A stretch of 64,000 nt of DNA from Linum tenue (Eukaryota; Streptophyta; Magnoliopsida; Malpighiales; Linaceae). Of the stretch, positions 1 to 10,297 are shown piece by piece (within the stretch, counting starts at the first letter, position 1; each line of letters opens with the position of its first letter). The position numbers were made by a program, and so were the translations under genes. Where the stretch lies: assembly GCA_946122785.1 (NCBI GenBank), contig CAMGYJ010000010.1, positions 51,770,162-51,834,161 of the forward strand, given 5' to 3'. Below the pieces are notes generated by a model that searched no databases, had not been told where the DNA came from, and was given only the letters and a program-made list of their open reading frames with translations.

Positions 1-1947
1 TTAGTTCTCTGATATTGCAAGCTGCAAATTAATGTACAGTAGGAATAATGAGTTGAGTGATTGGGTTAGGGTTAGAAGTGAAGAAGATATAATTTGTACT
101 AATTCATTCCATGATGAACATATATATATCATATAGCAATTCCCCATACCTTATGACTTCAGAAATCATTTGGTCTAAATATTCCCAACCAACAATAACA
201 TAAACAAAATGTGACTACCTCAATTGGGAACACTCAATCCTCATTCTCCCGGACACTAAAACACATCCATCTTTCGGATAAAAAACATGAATCCTCAAGC
301 AACACAGAATTTCCTTTACCCCAATGTAAACAATCAGAACTAATAATTCTCACATCAAACCAAATAGGAAGATTACCTCTGAAATAGATTGATCGGTAGA
401 GAGCTTTGGAACTAAATCAAATTGGCTAGAATCGAGCTCCAAGAAATCCACTGTAATGGAAACGAATTCAGAGTACCTTGAACAGTAATCGCGCAAAGAA
501 ATCTAAGTAGGTTTAAGAGTCAGACTTACTAGATTACACGAAGAAGATGACTCCCTTAAACATCGCTACTCTCATGGGAATGACCATGTTCTTCTTGGAG
601 CTCGTCAATTCTAATTAACCCCATATTCTGCAACCCGAACCTGCATAAAACAAGAAAATTCACTTTAAAGGCACTTGAAAATACATTTCCGCTGAATTAT
701 CAACTAATTCTTATGTCGTTGGAAGGAAAATGAAAATTTACCGGCTCTATTTTTCACTGCATAAGAATGATCATGTTTAACCACTTATGAAGTGTTTACA
801 TGTGCCAGGAGAGGAATATCTCAAGCATCATCATCTAACACTCTGTAGGCACAAGTATGCTGATTATATTCAAAAAGTAAGTCTGCACAAAGCCACAACA
901 AGGAAGAACAAAATAATTTCAGTCAAGTGGAGTCTGTTATTATCTGGAATAACACAGAGGAACATCGTGCGTTCCTAATCATAATATAATATGATAATTA
1001 GTGCAACCTACATCTACACATATTTGTAACTGTAAGGATATGTGTTATAAGACATGGAAAAACCAGGAACTAAGAGAATAAGTGTACCTGCATGTGTATG
1101 AAGAAAGCTAATTGGACAACGACTGCCCTCGATCAAGATGCAACTGGCTGCAAGAAATGAATGCCTCTTCCATCTCATAAGCAAAGCCATATGTAATATC
1201 AAACTTAAATGATTAAGCTTTCAACTAAACCTTGTACATATAATAATGATGCAAAGGGTGAATGCAGAAGTAAGCTTACTTCAACAGAGTATGCACTCAC
1301 AAACAGAAAGCTAATGAGCAAGGAGACTGAAATTCCACCCCATGTAAAGGCTCTGCATCCCAATTTTTCATCAGCCACATGTTAACCAGTACGAATCGTC
1401 AAATGATATGAAATTAGCAGTCACATACTGTGATTAAAGATGGAACAACAATAGTAAACCCAGTTGCCATTGAGAACTCACCAGAGCCCAGTGGCAGAGT
1501 GGGTTTGTTTACCTGCCTCAAGAACAATAGACCTGTCATCAGAACTCTCTAAAATGTTCACATTATACATTTCTACTACTCGATCCAGCATGATACATAC
1601 TAAGAACAGCATGAGCTTGAGTTATTTCTCACCTCCCCTGTGCACCATCGGGAATGCTCCCCAGGTCACCGACAGCCTTGCCTTCCACCTTCACAACTTA
1701 TCATGTTCAGAATGGTCATACAACTCAAAAGTTACCCAAAGAAATAATTATGATAGAAATTATCTTATTTGGATATCGAACACAGAGACATTGCCACAAA
1801 TGATAAACGAATAAATAAAAACCAATTACAAGGATACAAAGGAAATAATCACACCTACCCCAAAACATGAGCAACTAACCGACTCTTCTCCTGTGTATAA
1901 CTCTGTAACTTAACCATTCCACTGCACACAAAGCGGAAATTGAAGCA
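1..1947. other. unassigned region, possible minus-strand transcript
   Basis: No confidently recognisable gene. On the minus strand several short stretches are bounded by plausible AG acceptors and GT donors, for example about 1633-1685, 1518-1553 and 1090-1148, and a short reading frame starting near 1970 contains a hydrophobic segment. The pieces could not be joined into a known protein. A gene with many small exons is possible, but this could equally be intergenic sequence. Short open frames here are not supported by codon use or homology that I recognise. Confidence 0.25.
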
Positions 1948-2169
1948 ATGGCGCTATCAATTCCCATGTCTCCTCCACCTCAACTCGCCGGCATCCCTCC
2001 TCCGCTCAACACCGTCACCGCAAATCAATTGCAATCACATCACTCCTCTTTGCCATCGAAAACCTCACTACTGCATGCAGCCGGCGGCGGCGACCACAAT
2101 ACAAACCCTAAAAAACCTAATCGGAGCTCACTCACGCAAGAGAGGGATAACGAGGGAAGCAGAGAGTGA
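1948..2169 (+). CDS. hypothetical N-terminal exon-like ORF
   Basis: A 73-codon frame begins MALSIPMSPPP and is rich in Pro, Ser, Thr and Asn with few acidic residues. That composition would suit an organelle-targeting leader, but no domain is recognised. It ends directly before an (AG)n microsatellite. An overlapping frame that reads through the microsatellite gives an Arg-Glu repeat and is almost certainly an artefact. This may be a first exon, a fragment, or part of a 5' leader of a minus-strand gene, because (CT)n tracts are common in plant leaders. Confidence 0.2.
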   Translation: MALSIPMSPPPQLAGIPPPLNTVTANQLQSHHSSLPSKTSLLHAAGGGDHNTNPKKPNRSSLTQERDNEGSRE

Positions 2170-2173
2170 GCGA

Positions 2174-2176
<3 letters not shown>

Positions 2177-2234
<58 letters not shown>
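2177..2234. repeat. (AG)29 microsatellite
   Basis: A pure AG dinucleotide run of 58 bp. On the opposite strand it reads as a CT tract of the kind often found in plant 5' leaders. Confidence 0.97.
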
Positions 2235-2237
<3 letters not shown>

Positions 2238-2284
2238 GTAAAGAAAATCAGAGTATCACCTTTCAGCCGGACCGAGCGAGAAAA

Positions 2285-2535
2285 AAACGGGGAATCGCCT
2301 CTTCACCAGGAGTGCGCGAGAAAGACCGGAGAATCGCCTCTTCAGCCAGAGTGAGCGATGAAGACCGGAGGAGTCGCCTCTTCAGGCGGAGTGAGCAAGG
2401 AAGGCCGGGGAATCGCCTCTGCAGCCGGAGAGAGCAAGACTGGAGAATCGCCTCTTCAGGCGGATCAAGTGAGGGAGAGACTGGAATCGCCTTTCAGGCA
2501 GAGCGATTGAGGAGGGAGATCGGAATCTCCTTCCT
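2285..2535. repeat. 39-40 bp minisatellite, about 7 degenerate copies
   Basis: The core GAATCGCCTCTTCA recurs at about 2292, 2331, 2371, 2410, 2445, 2484 and 2523. Each copy is followed by a variant of GCCGGAGTGAGC and a GA-rich spacer. Spacing is 39-40 bp with occasional 35 bp. It lies directly downstream of the AG microsatellite. Confidence 0.85.
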
Positions 2536-2809
2536 TGTTTTTTGGATGACTAGAATCCTCTTTCAACCTAGAATAAATTAGTACTTGGCCATATATCTAT
2601 TGAATAATACACCCGAGGCCAGAGGATTCCTTAAAGGAAAGAGTTTGCGATTAGATTTAGTTTAAGGCTAACAAGGGTTTCTGAACCCTTACAACGAAGC
2701 CCTGCTACAATTGTTTCCGAAAATCTTAGCAACGGTTTCGGAACCCTTTCTATCAAACCCTTGGCATAGGTCATTTTCCTTGTAGTGAAATGGTATCACT
2801 CCACTGACA

Positions 2810-3325
2810 ATGGCACTTGCTGTTGCAGCAATGCATACAGGAAGGAAAGTCGTTCTCTGCACCACTACTCTCAACAACATTCCTTCTTCCTCATCAACAA
2901 CTCATGAAAGTCAAATCAAGTCTCAGTTGGAGTCAATGGAGCTTGGAGATGTGGTAGTGGAGCATGTTTCTAGTGGTGATGATGACTTGGGTCTCAAGAA
3001 ATACAGAGGGGTTGATTTTGTTGTGGTGGATGGGGATGTAGAGCACCATTTGGAGCTCTTGGGGTTGCTTGATGTGAACCCAATTGGTTCTATGATTGTG
3101 GGTCATAACTTGGATAAGACGAAAGGAAGGGGTGGTTACAAAGGTGGGTGTTCTTCTTTTGGGGAGGCTTTGGGGAGGAATAAAGAAGGTTGCTATTCTG
3201 TGAGCTTGCCAATTGGGGATGGAGGGATGGAGTTGGCAAGACTTGGTGGTGGTGGGTGTTGTGGTAATGTGCCTGTGGAGATTGAGAGGAGGTACAAGAG
3301 GTTCCATGTCACATTTGAGGAGTGA
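2810..3325 (+). CDS. DUF1442-type plant protein, 5'-truncated
   Basis: A 171-codon frame resembles the C-terminal two thirds of the plant DUF1442 family, S-adenosylmethionine-methyltransferase-like proteins of unknown substrate. Seen: an ALAVAAMHTGRKVVLC segment matching the family's first helix and strand after a Gly-rich turn, a central VDFVVVDGDVEHHLELLGLLDVNPIGSMIVGHN segment (positions 2966-3100) matching the Asp-rich strand and following loop, and a C-terminal YSVSLPIGDGGMELARL stretch. The family normally has about 50 more N-terminal residues (SPEN...AYLDTL); these are not found upstream. An in-frame stop lies at 2786-2788, but the frame is open for seven codons before the ATG and fits the family (PLT before the Met), so the Met may be internal. 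Either a first exon is missing from view or this is a truncated copy. Confidence 0.55.
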   Translation: MALAVAAMHTGRKVVLCTTTLNNIPSSSSTTHESQIKSQLESMELGDVVVEHVSSGDDDLGLKKYRGVDFVVVDGDVEHHLELLGLLDVNPIGSMIVGHNLDKTKGRGGYKGGCSSFGEALGRNKEGCYSVSLPIGDGGMELARLGGGGCCGNVPVEIERRYKRFHVTFEE

Positions 3326-3904
3326 GAGTGACCCATGTTTTTGGGTAATTTTACTATATAGTGTAGGTCTCACAAGTAATTTTGTGAAGTGATAGTATAT
3401 GTAAATGTTGTGTATATATAATGTCTTTTTTGAGTTGTGAAAAGAGATGGAATAATGAGTGAACGAGAGTGACGAGCTGGTGCAGATTTAGCTTCGAAAG
3501 GGTTAGAAGTGTTGGGGGGGAGGGGTAAGAGATCAATTCTGTTTTGGAAGACTCTTTTGAGGTTTGAGCTATACTTAGAGTTAAAATCTTGAGTTAAAGG
3601 ATTCAAGTTAGTATAAGTTGAGGTTTCAAAGGGTTAAAAATAATGGTGATTATTAGTTAGTAATATCTTCATTGAAGATGTGAAATGAATGTAATCCTAT
3701 TGTAACACTGTAAATTCATATTTTAGAGGTTTAAATTCGAATCTCAAAAGATTACGCTCTTCAAAATAATAATTCTTCAATCAAGGTACAATTTTTCGCG
3801 TTTCATATACAAAAATTTTACTTATCTAATCAAAGCCAATATAAAAGACAACCGATTCAATTCATTTTTAGCTATTATTTACCATCAATTTTTACATATA
3901 TTTT
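3326..3904. other. no gene seen
   Basis: AT-rich sequence downstream of the DUF1442-type frame; nothing else recognised. Confidence 0.5.
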
Positions 3905-4260
3905 TTTTATCTATGAAACACTTTAGTCATTGTGTATGGTGGTTAATGAAACCAGGGATAATTTGTTCTTTTGCTGCTGTTTGTACAAGAAGTTTTGCAG
4001 GTTGTTTTGGTCACTGGATGGGATTATACCCTGGTGGAGGATGCCACGAAGGTTTAGAAGAAACTGTGCAGAAGTTTGGGAGGTTTTCTGTGGACCATGA
4101 TGGTTAGTGAAGTATGGAGGGAATGCTATTTCAGGGTTTTTGGGAAGAAGAAGATGACAATGCAAGAGTTGACTTGGAAAATAAAGGCAGTGCTAGAGGT
4201 TAAGATACTTATTAGTGATTGTAACTTCCCAATAAAGCCAGCCATGCTATGATGGTCTCT
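3905..4260 (+). pseudogene. possible LINE-type reverse transcriptase C-terminal remnant
   Basis: One frame (about 4109-4252) reads EVWRECYFRVFGKKK followed by a helix-like stretch. This resembles the WxERNxRxF motif near the end of plant LINE zf-RVT regions. Upstream frames are short and broken. Identification rests on one motif only. Confidence 0.3.
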
Positions 4261-6122
4261 GGTCTGTGGATGAGTTAGGTAGATAGAAGAGTGTTATGTC
4301 AATTCCACACCAATAAGTGCTTGCCTAATGTATGATATGGGCTGGACTATAAAAGGCCCTAGGTGCAAAAGATCTCGGACTAGAGGACTAAATGCCAAGG
4401 AATCAAGACCGGGTAGAGAACAGGAGGGCGAAATCCCTATGAAAGAATTAAAGATGAATCAGCCAACATCAGAGGATTGTATATATTCAGATGTGCCAGC
4501 AGCCCCAGGGCTAGGGTTCCTCACTACCTGAAGAGACATCAGTTGAAGTCCTGACTGAGAGGTTGCCTTCACTGCATGAAAAGGAGTTGCAAAATCATGG
4601 GAAGGCACTTCCAATGAAGTTGGCTTTGGAGCGCAGTACTGGGCGGATAATCTATCTTCAAAATCCTCGTAAGCAACAAGGTCAAGTTCAAGGCAAGGGG
4701 GGACATGTTAACGACCAGACTAGTAATGACTTCTGTGATACGAGAACTTGCTTAGAAGTTAGAACATAAAGAACATGGCGAGAAACTGCAAGTGGAAGGT
4801 ACTCATGACTCTTGAGAACATCCCCAAGTTGAATCTGAGTGTTGGTGTAACTGATAAGTTGAAACCATCTACTAAGGAGTCAGGTAAGCCACCGCAGGTT
4901 GAAGATCAAATATCTTCGTAGAGCAGCTGCAACATGTTCAGCCAAAAACCAGTTCAACCACAGATTTCCAATGAGCGGGACGAAGGCTAAAGATCTTCGT
5001 AGAGCTGCAAGTTGAAGCCCCACCAAGCACATTGCATTAGAACTAGAAAACTCCTTGGCATCTGATCAGTAGGAGCAAAAGCAGCAACTGGTACAAGGCC
5101 AAGGATCTAAGGAACAAGAAGAGCTGGAAGTTGAACCACAGCAGCAGACCCCTCTGTATCAGAACTTGCAAAGTCGGCACCTTTGACCACTCCATCAAGT
5201 CATAAGCGAGAGCAGAAAACAAATGGCTGAAGGGGAAGAAAGTTTGACAAGATCCAGCATCATCAGCTCTCTCGCCATTGTCATCTTCTCGGCACCAGAA
5301 ACAGCAATCTACAGGGTCTTTAAATGAACATGATGGAAATGTAACCCACGTTCGGGAGAACGACTTGGACGTCGATAAACCTTTAGTTTTATTATTCGAT
5401 AACCCGAACTGATGCCAAACTTACAATATATAGACTACTAACTGAAACCCTAACCCTAACCCTAGCCGACTCGGCCTCTTAGAGACCTCCTACCAAATGG
5501 ACTTCTAATAAAACTAACAATCAACTAATCACCCACCTAACCAATACTAATGACCCAACCCCCAATAGCCCATCTCCTCGCGTCGGTTTCCCTATCCCGA
5601 CGTGTACCCATCAGAACAGAACTCTAGTGGAGTCGAGAGCAGTAGGGTCGCCACAGTAATACGAGAAATAAGAGTAGTGAGAAACTTCAAGGTCAAGGTA
5701 GGGGAACAGAAGCTGCGAAGCTGCACGGTATAGCAGATAGACGATCTCTTTCGTTCTAAGCTTCGACAACGTTGTTCTGGACCCTTTCTGCCCGCCCAGG
5801 TAGGTTAGGTTCACAGGTGGGGATGGCAAACAAGTCTGTTTTCCCCCGCTAGCGATGGCGTTTGTGCAGCTCAATCGATTACTGATCTGCCGCTGTTCTG
5901 ATTGAAGCTAAACAATAGCTGTTATGGTGGCCGGTTGATCAGCATCTTGGGGAAGGAATTCTAGTTGTGGTGTATGTAACCGTATCAAGTTAAGTATCTA
6001 TTATCGTCCATCTTTGGATTCATTTCAAGCACTGGACAAAAGATAGATGGAAGGTATGTTATTGTGCTGGTGAATTTTTTTCTAATGAAACAAAGAGGGA
6101 GACAATGAGTGTGGAGTGTGTA
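4261..6122. other. unassigned, degenerate sequence
   Basis: Several short frames rich in Lys, Gln and Glu (for example 4328-4531 and 4563-4769) look like decayed coding sequence, but no family is recognised. A short telomere-like stretch of three AAACCCT units lies at 5445-5464. No promoter, RNA gene or element ends could be assigned. Confidence 0.35.
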
Positions 6123-6735
6123 CAGTGGCGGAGGCAGGATTTGAAACTACCCCTGTTCTCTTTTCGTATTATAAATATATAAATATTTAATGAATATAAT
6201 TAAGTTAATAATATCTAAATAATTTATTTTCATATATAAAAATAACTACTATTATAATCGGTATTTTCATAAACAATCATGACGAGTTTTCATATTCGGA
6301 AGAAACACACAATACATTCTTTGTCTACACACTTAAGTAAGTCATTTTCAATGGATATCACTAAACAACCATTAGCAAACTGGTCGTGAGTTTGACTTTA
6401 AAGTTCGTTCTTCAGATAGCTCAAAGCTGAAAATATTTTATCGACACTTGCCGTCAAAACTAGTAGAATCGGCGCTGCCACTAGACTGCTTCAAGATTGC
6501 TTGCAAATAATCGAATAGGCATATAAAGAAAAGAGATATATTCCAATTGAGAGTTCGTTTATTGTATAATAATTAATTCATTGTCAATTTATGATAAATA
6601 ATGAGTTGTGATATAGTAACGAAGTACAATGGTGTTGTGTTCCATCCTTCGTATAAACATATATGAAGTATTTTTGTTCCTCCCAAAATTTACCCCTGTC
6701 CGAGACAATGCCCAATAGGGCTGCCTCCGCCAGTG
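6123..6735 (-). mobile_element. hAT element, internally deleted, with transposase C-terminal remnant
   Basis: Imperfect terminal inverted repeats, CAGTGGCGGAGGCAG at the left and CTGCCTCCGCCAGTG at the right, bound 613 bp. The 8-bp flanks (AGTGTGTA and ACTGTGGA) match at 6 of 8, as expected for an old hAT target duplication. On the minus strand around 6285-6480 a broken frame reads LTASVDKIFSALSYLKN and then HDQFANGCLVISIENDLLK. This is the hAT C-terminal dimerisation region in the form found in plant ZMYM/TTF-type transposases (family pattern TASVERxFSAMKxxKxxL). Stops interrupt it. Only the C-terminal coding end and both termini remain. Confidence 0.7.
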
Positions 6736-8352
6736 ACTGTGGAAGTTAGAGAGATTGCCCAGACGAGGATTTTCGCCGAGAAATTCGGGTCGGTTTCATT
6801 GTACGACCGGATCGTGACATTGATATCGGCCGACGACGCCTTGGCGCTGTTGGTAAATCAAAATACAGTACTACACATACTCTAATAGGCGCTGCCGCTG
6901 AGAAACTTGGCGGGTGTCGGAAGGCGAGTTTGTTAAGAGGTCATTTGCTTGTAGGATTTTCATAAATGATATTGGATCAAAATCCCACATCTATGAGATT
7001 ATGCACAAAGTCCACATTTGTTGTTAAAGTAATGTTGGATTATGGTCTGTGGAGCCCACGCATGTGGGATTATTTTGGGAGGAGCAGTACGGGAGGAGCC
7101 CACGTTATCTGATTAATAAATCTGAACACATATTCCTGTAAAAAGGAGTACGTGGAGGAGCAGTACGGGAAACGGGCCTTGCTGACTGGGCCTATGCTAC
7201 AGGATAGAGATCGTGGGCTGAGCCTGGACGAGAATTGGGCCGCATGGCTGTCCAAATACCCTTGCGAATCCCCAGGCTGCCAACGAGAATCAACAGCGGC
7301 CGGAGATTGGCCGCCGTGAAATCTCAAGTGGGGGCGTGGAGATGGATGAAATCTCTTCCCACATTGGGAGTCTACCAGACCCGAAATTCTATATGTCGTG
7401 TGTCGTGTTGATTGTTTGACTGGTTTACTAGTTTTTTGAAAAAGATTCATTTATGAGGAATAATCGTGTCTGTCGGGATTGATCCATTGTGATAGAGCAA
7501 CATAACCATTTCTTAAGTTGAGAAATCATTATTTACAATTAGGGCTGCAAATGATTCAACATGCTACAGTACAAGCAATTCGACGTTCGGCTCGAAAAAA
7601 AACTTGTTCGACACTCGATCCGTTTACTAAAAGATCGAGTCAATGATGAAATTGATGACAACCTTGATTTATTTGGTTACAACAGTATCCGACATCAAGT
7701 ACCAATACTAGTTTCTTGAAACCCAGATACTATCATTCTTATCCAGAGATGTAGAGTTCAAAAGCGGCAGTCGATTGATTCATTTATTAGGTCCAGACAA
7801 AGATTTTATTAGTGTGCATGGCTTCTTCGTCAGTGCTTCGATCAATTCAATAATCATGCATTACAACAGTCCCCCATACCATAGGTGATTATGCAGCAGT
7901 CCAGCACAAGTATTCTCACATCATCATCCAAAAGGAAAAAATATTGCCACCAGTTAATAAGAAAATATATCAGTCGAAATCCCAATAATTACAGATCACG
8001 AATTGTTGTAGGTGCGATCTTGGCACATGAGATTAACGTAACATGATAGGGTTTAGAATGAGGTTTAGATTGTTCGAGATATGGAGAATTAGGCAGAATT
8101 GTGGATTAGCTAGGTTCCTATAGAACAAATTATATTGGAGGAAATAGGGATATATAATTCTGAAGAAACTTTGATAGGTTTTTTCATTAATATCCTTAAC
8201 AATAGAACTAATAAAGCACATTACATAGTCTCTGGCCCCAAATCCTAATCCACCTACCATGACAAAATATACTAAACTATCCTCAGTAGTAATAAATTGG
8301 TTATTCTAAGCTGGGTACAATGACTTAATTGAACACCCTTAATTTGTAGGCA
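6736..8352. other. no gene seen
   Basis: AT-rich sequence with one GC-richer block (7070-7450) containing an open minus-strand frame of 126 codons without recognisable domain or favourable composition. Nothing else supported. Confidence 0.4.
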
Positions 8353-8361
8353 CAAATATAA

Positions 8362-8807
8362 GGGTAAATACAATTTAATATCCAAATCTTTCATTTTAAA
8401 CAATATAATAGTCAAATCTTTTCGAAAACAATCTAATATTCAAATTGTCAACTTTCCGTTCGTTTGACCGTTAGTTGACACTTCAAAAAAGCTTTATTTA
8501 GGGGAAATTGTCACAATACAACTTTCTTTTCTTGTTTTGGCATTGCAGATGACTGAATATTTAGATATTATATACCATTATGGTGTAGTCATGGACTTCT
8601 CGAGTTTGGAACTACCATATGTTGGTGGTTTTTCAGAGAAGATATCAATGGATATTGATGAAGTGTCGTAATTCGAACTTTTTTGAAGTGTCAACTAACG
8701 GTCAAATAGACAGAAAGTTGACGAATTGGATATTAAATTGTTTTCGAAAAGGTTTGGCTATTATATTGTTTAAAATGAAAGGTTTGGATGTTAAATTGTA
8801 TTTACCC
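8362..8807. mobile_element. Mutator-like MITE with 130-bp TIRs and 9-bp TSD
   Basis: A 446-bp non-coding element bounded by long inverted repeats (8362-8491 and 8678-8807) beginning GGGTAAATACAATTTAA. Roughly 90 percent of positions pair between the arms by eye. A perfect 9-bp duplication CAAATATAA lies at 8353-8361 and 8808-8816. Long TIRs with a 9-bp duplication are diagnostic of the Mutator superfamily. It encodes no transposase and would have needed one in trans. Confidence 0.9.
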
Positions 8808-8816
8808 CAAATATAA

Positions 8817-9112
8817 AGCTGGGAAGAAGCTGTCATGAACCACTAGTACTTGTTCACAGTACTTCGAGTTATGGTTCAATAATTGATCATATATCATTTA
8901 CAAATACATTCCTTAAATAAAAGTTACTCATATAGGCTTAAAATTTTCACAGATTCGAAAACAATATGCTTAACAGAACATATGGAGGTCATCGGGATCA
9001 AACAAAAGACCTGTCGATAACTGACTGTTCTGATATCATGTCACAAACTCATTAATTCCAATAACTCAAATTGTCGAGAGAGGTTCAATAACGGATCATA
9101 TATTATTTACCA
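8817..9112. other. no gene seen
   Basis: Short AT-rich spacer between the MITE and the MULE. Confidence 0.5.
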
Positions 9113-10297
9113 AATGGCTAAATTACACATTTGGTCACTCGAATTACATAAATCTTTCACGTTTGTCACCCAAATTACTTTTCTTTCATATTAACCACTC
9201 ACTTTACGAATCGTTTCACCGTTGGTCACCCTCCGTCAGTCTTCGTCAGACTCCGTTAACACCGTCAGATTTTTTATGACGTGGCAAACAGAAGTGCTGA
9301 CTGGGCTTACACAGAGGATAAAAATGACGCTTTTGACTGCCTAGTCAGCCACATACCCGACCCAGCAATCTAATTGACCTGTTTTTTTGTATTTAATTTT
9401 CTTTTATTTTTATTGAAAAAAGCTTTTGAGTTTTGACTTCAGTGAGACAAGTAAAATCAGATCGGGCAGTAAAAGGAAGGGGAAGGACTATCTCGATCTG
9501 CCAGGGGAGACGCCGGTCGGACAGGTCAGACAAGAACAGGGAAAGGAGTTTCCGGGCAGGGGAGGCGAACGTAAGGCCGCCTCAGGGGAGGTGGAGGTAA
9601 GGCCGCCGTAGGGGAGGCGATCGATCGGGCAGGGAAGTATCTCGATCGGACAGGGAGTTGCAGGTAAGCCCCCGGAATCTTCTAACCTTCTCCGTCCTCT
9701 TCGTTCCTTCGTTCCTTTACTCTTCTTATCAAACCCAATTTGTTGTATTATCAGGGAAGATTGACCGAAACCCTAAAAATTTGCCGATCTGAAGATCGAC
9801 AGAAACCCTAAACCTTCTGATTCGCTTTTTAGTGGTTGCTCGACAAGAAGACAGACGCAAAGGTGATACAAACTTTTATTAGTTCCCTTTTTATGATTGT
9901 CATGCGAAGTGGTGAAAGGGAAAAGTCAGAAAATGATAAAAGTTATTGACTGTGGGGATTTGGCTGTCGTTTTCCAGGTTGTTTGTCACGTTTGGCGAGC
10001 AATTTGGGGGGACATGTGCGGAAACCAAATGCTCATGCCTACATATCGTAAGTGTAGTCAATTTCTCATCTTTATGGGTGGAACGTGTGTATAATAGTTG
10101 TTTATTAGGTTGACAACAACACAACGTATGATATTTCAATAGAAAATCATTTCTTTTGTCTTTAGTCCATTGTCAGTTGGTCTTTATGGTGAACATAGGT
10201 AGTTAACATGCTGGTGGATGCCTTTATTGCTAGTACATACTACTGCTTGGAGGCATAATTCTTTTCTCTGACCTTTTTCTTTTTCAAATAAATAGGT

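Noticed and set aside
1940..2581. 213-codon frame with a long Arg-Glu repeat
   Set aside because: It reads through the AG microsatellite and the minisatellite; composition is dictated by the repeats.
5445..5464. Telomere-like AAACCCT units
   Set aside because: Only three units; short telomere-like motifs are common in plant DNA and do not indicate a chromosome end.
7070..7450. 126-codon minus-strand frame
   Set aside because: No domain, no splice context and ordinary composition for random GC-rich sequence.
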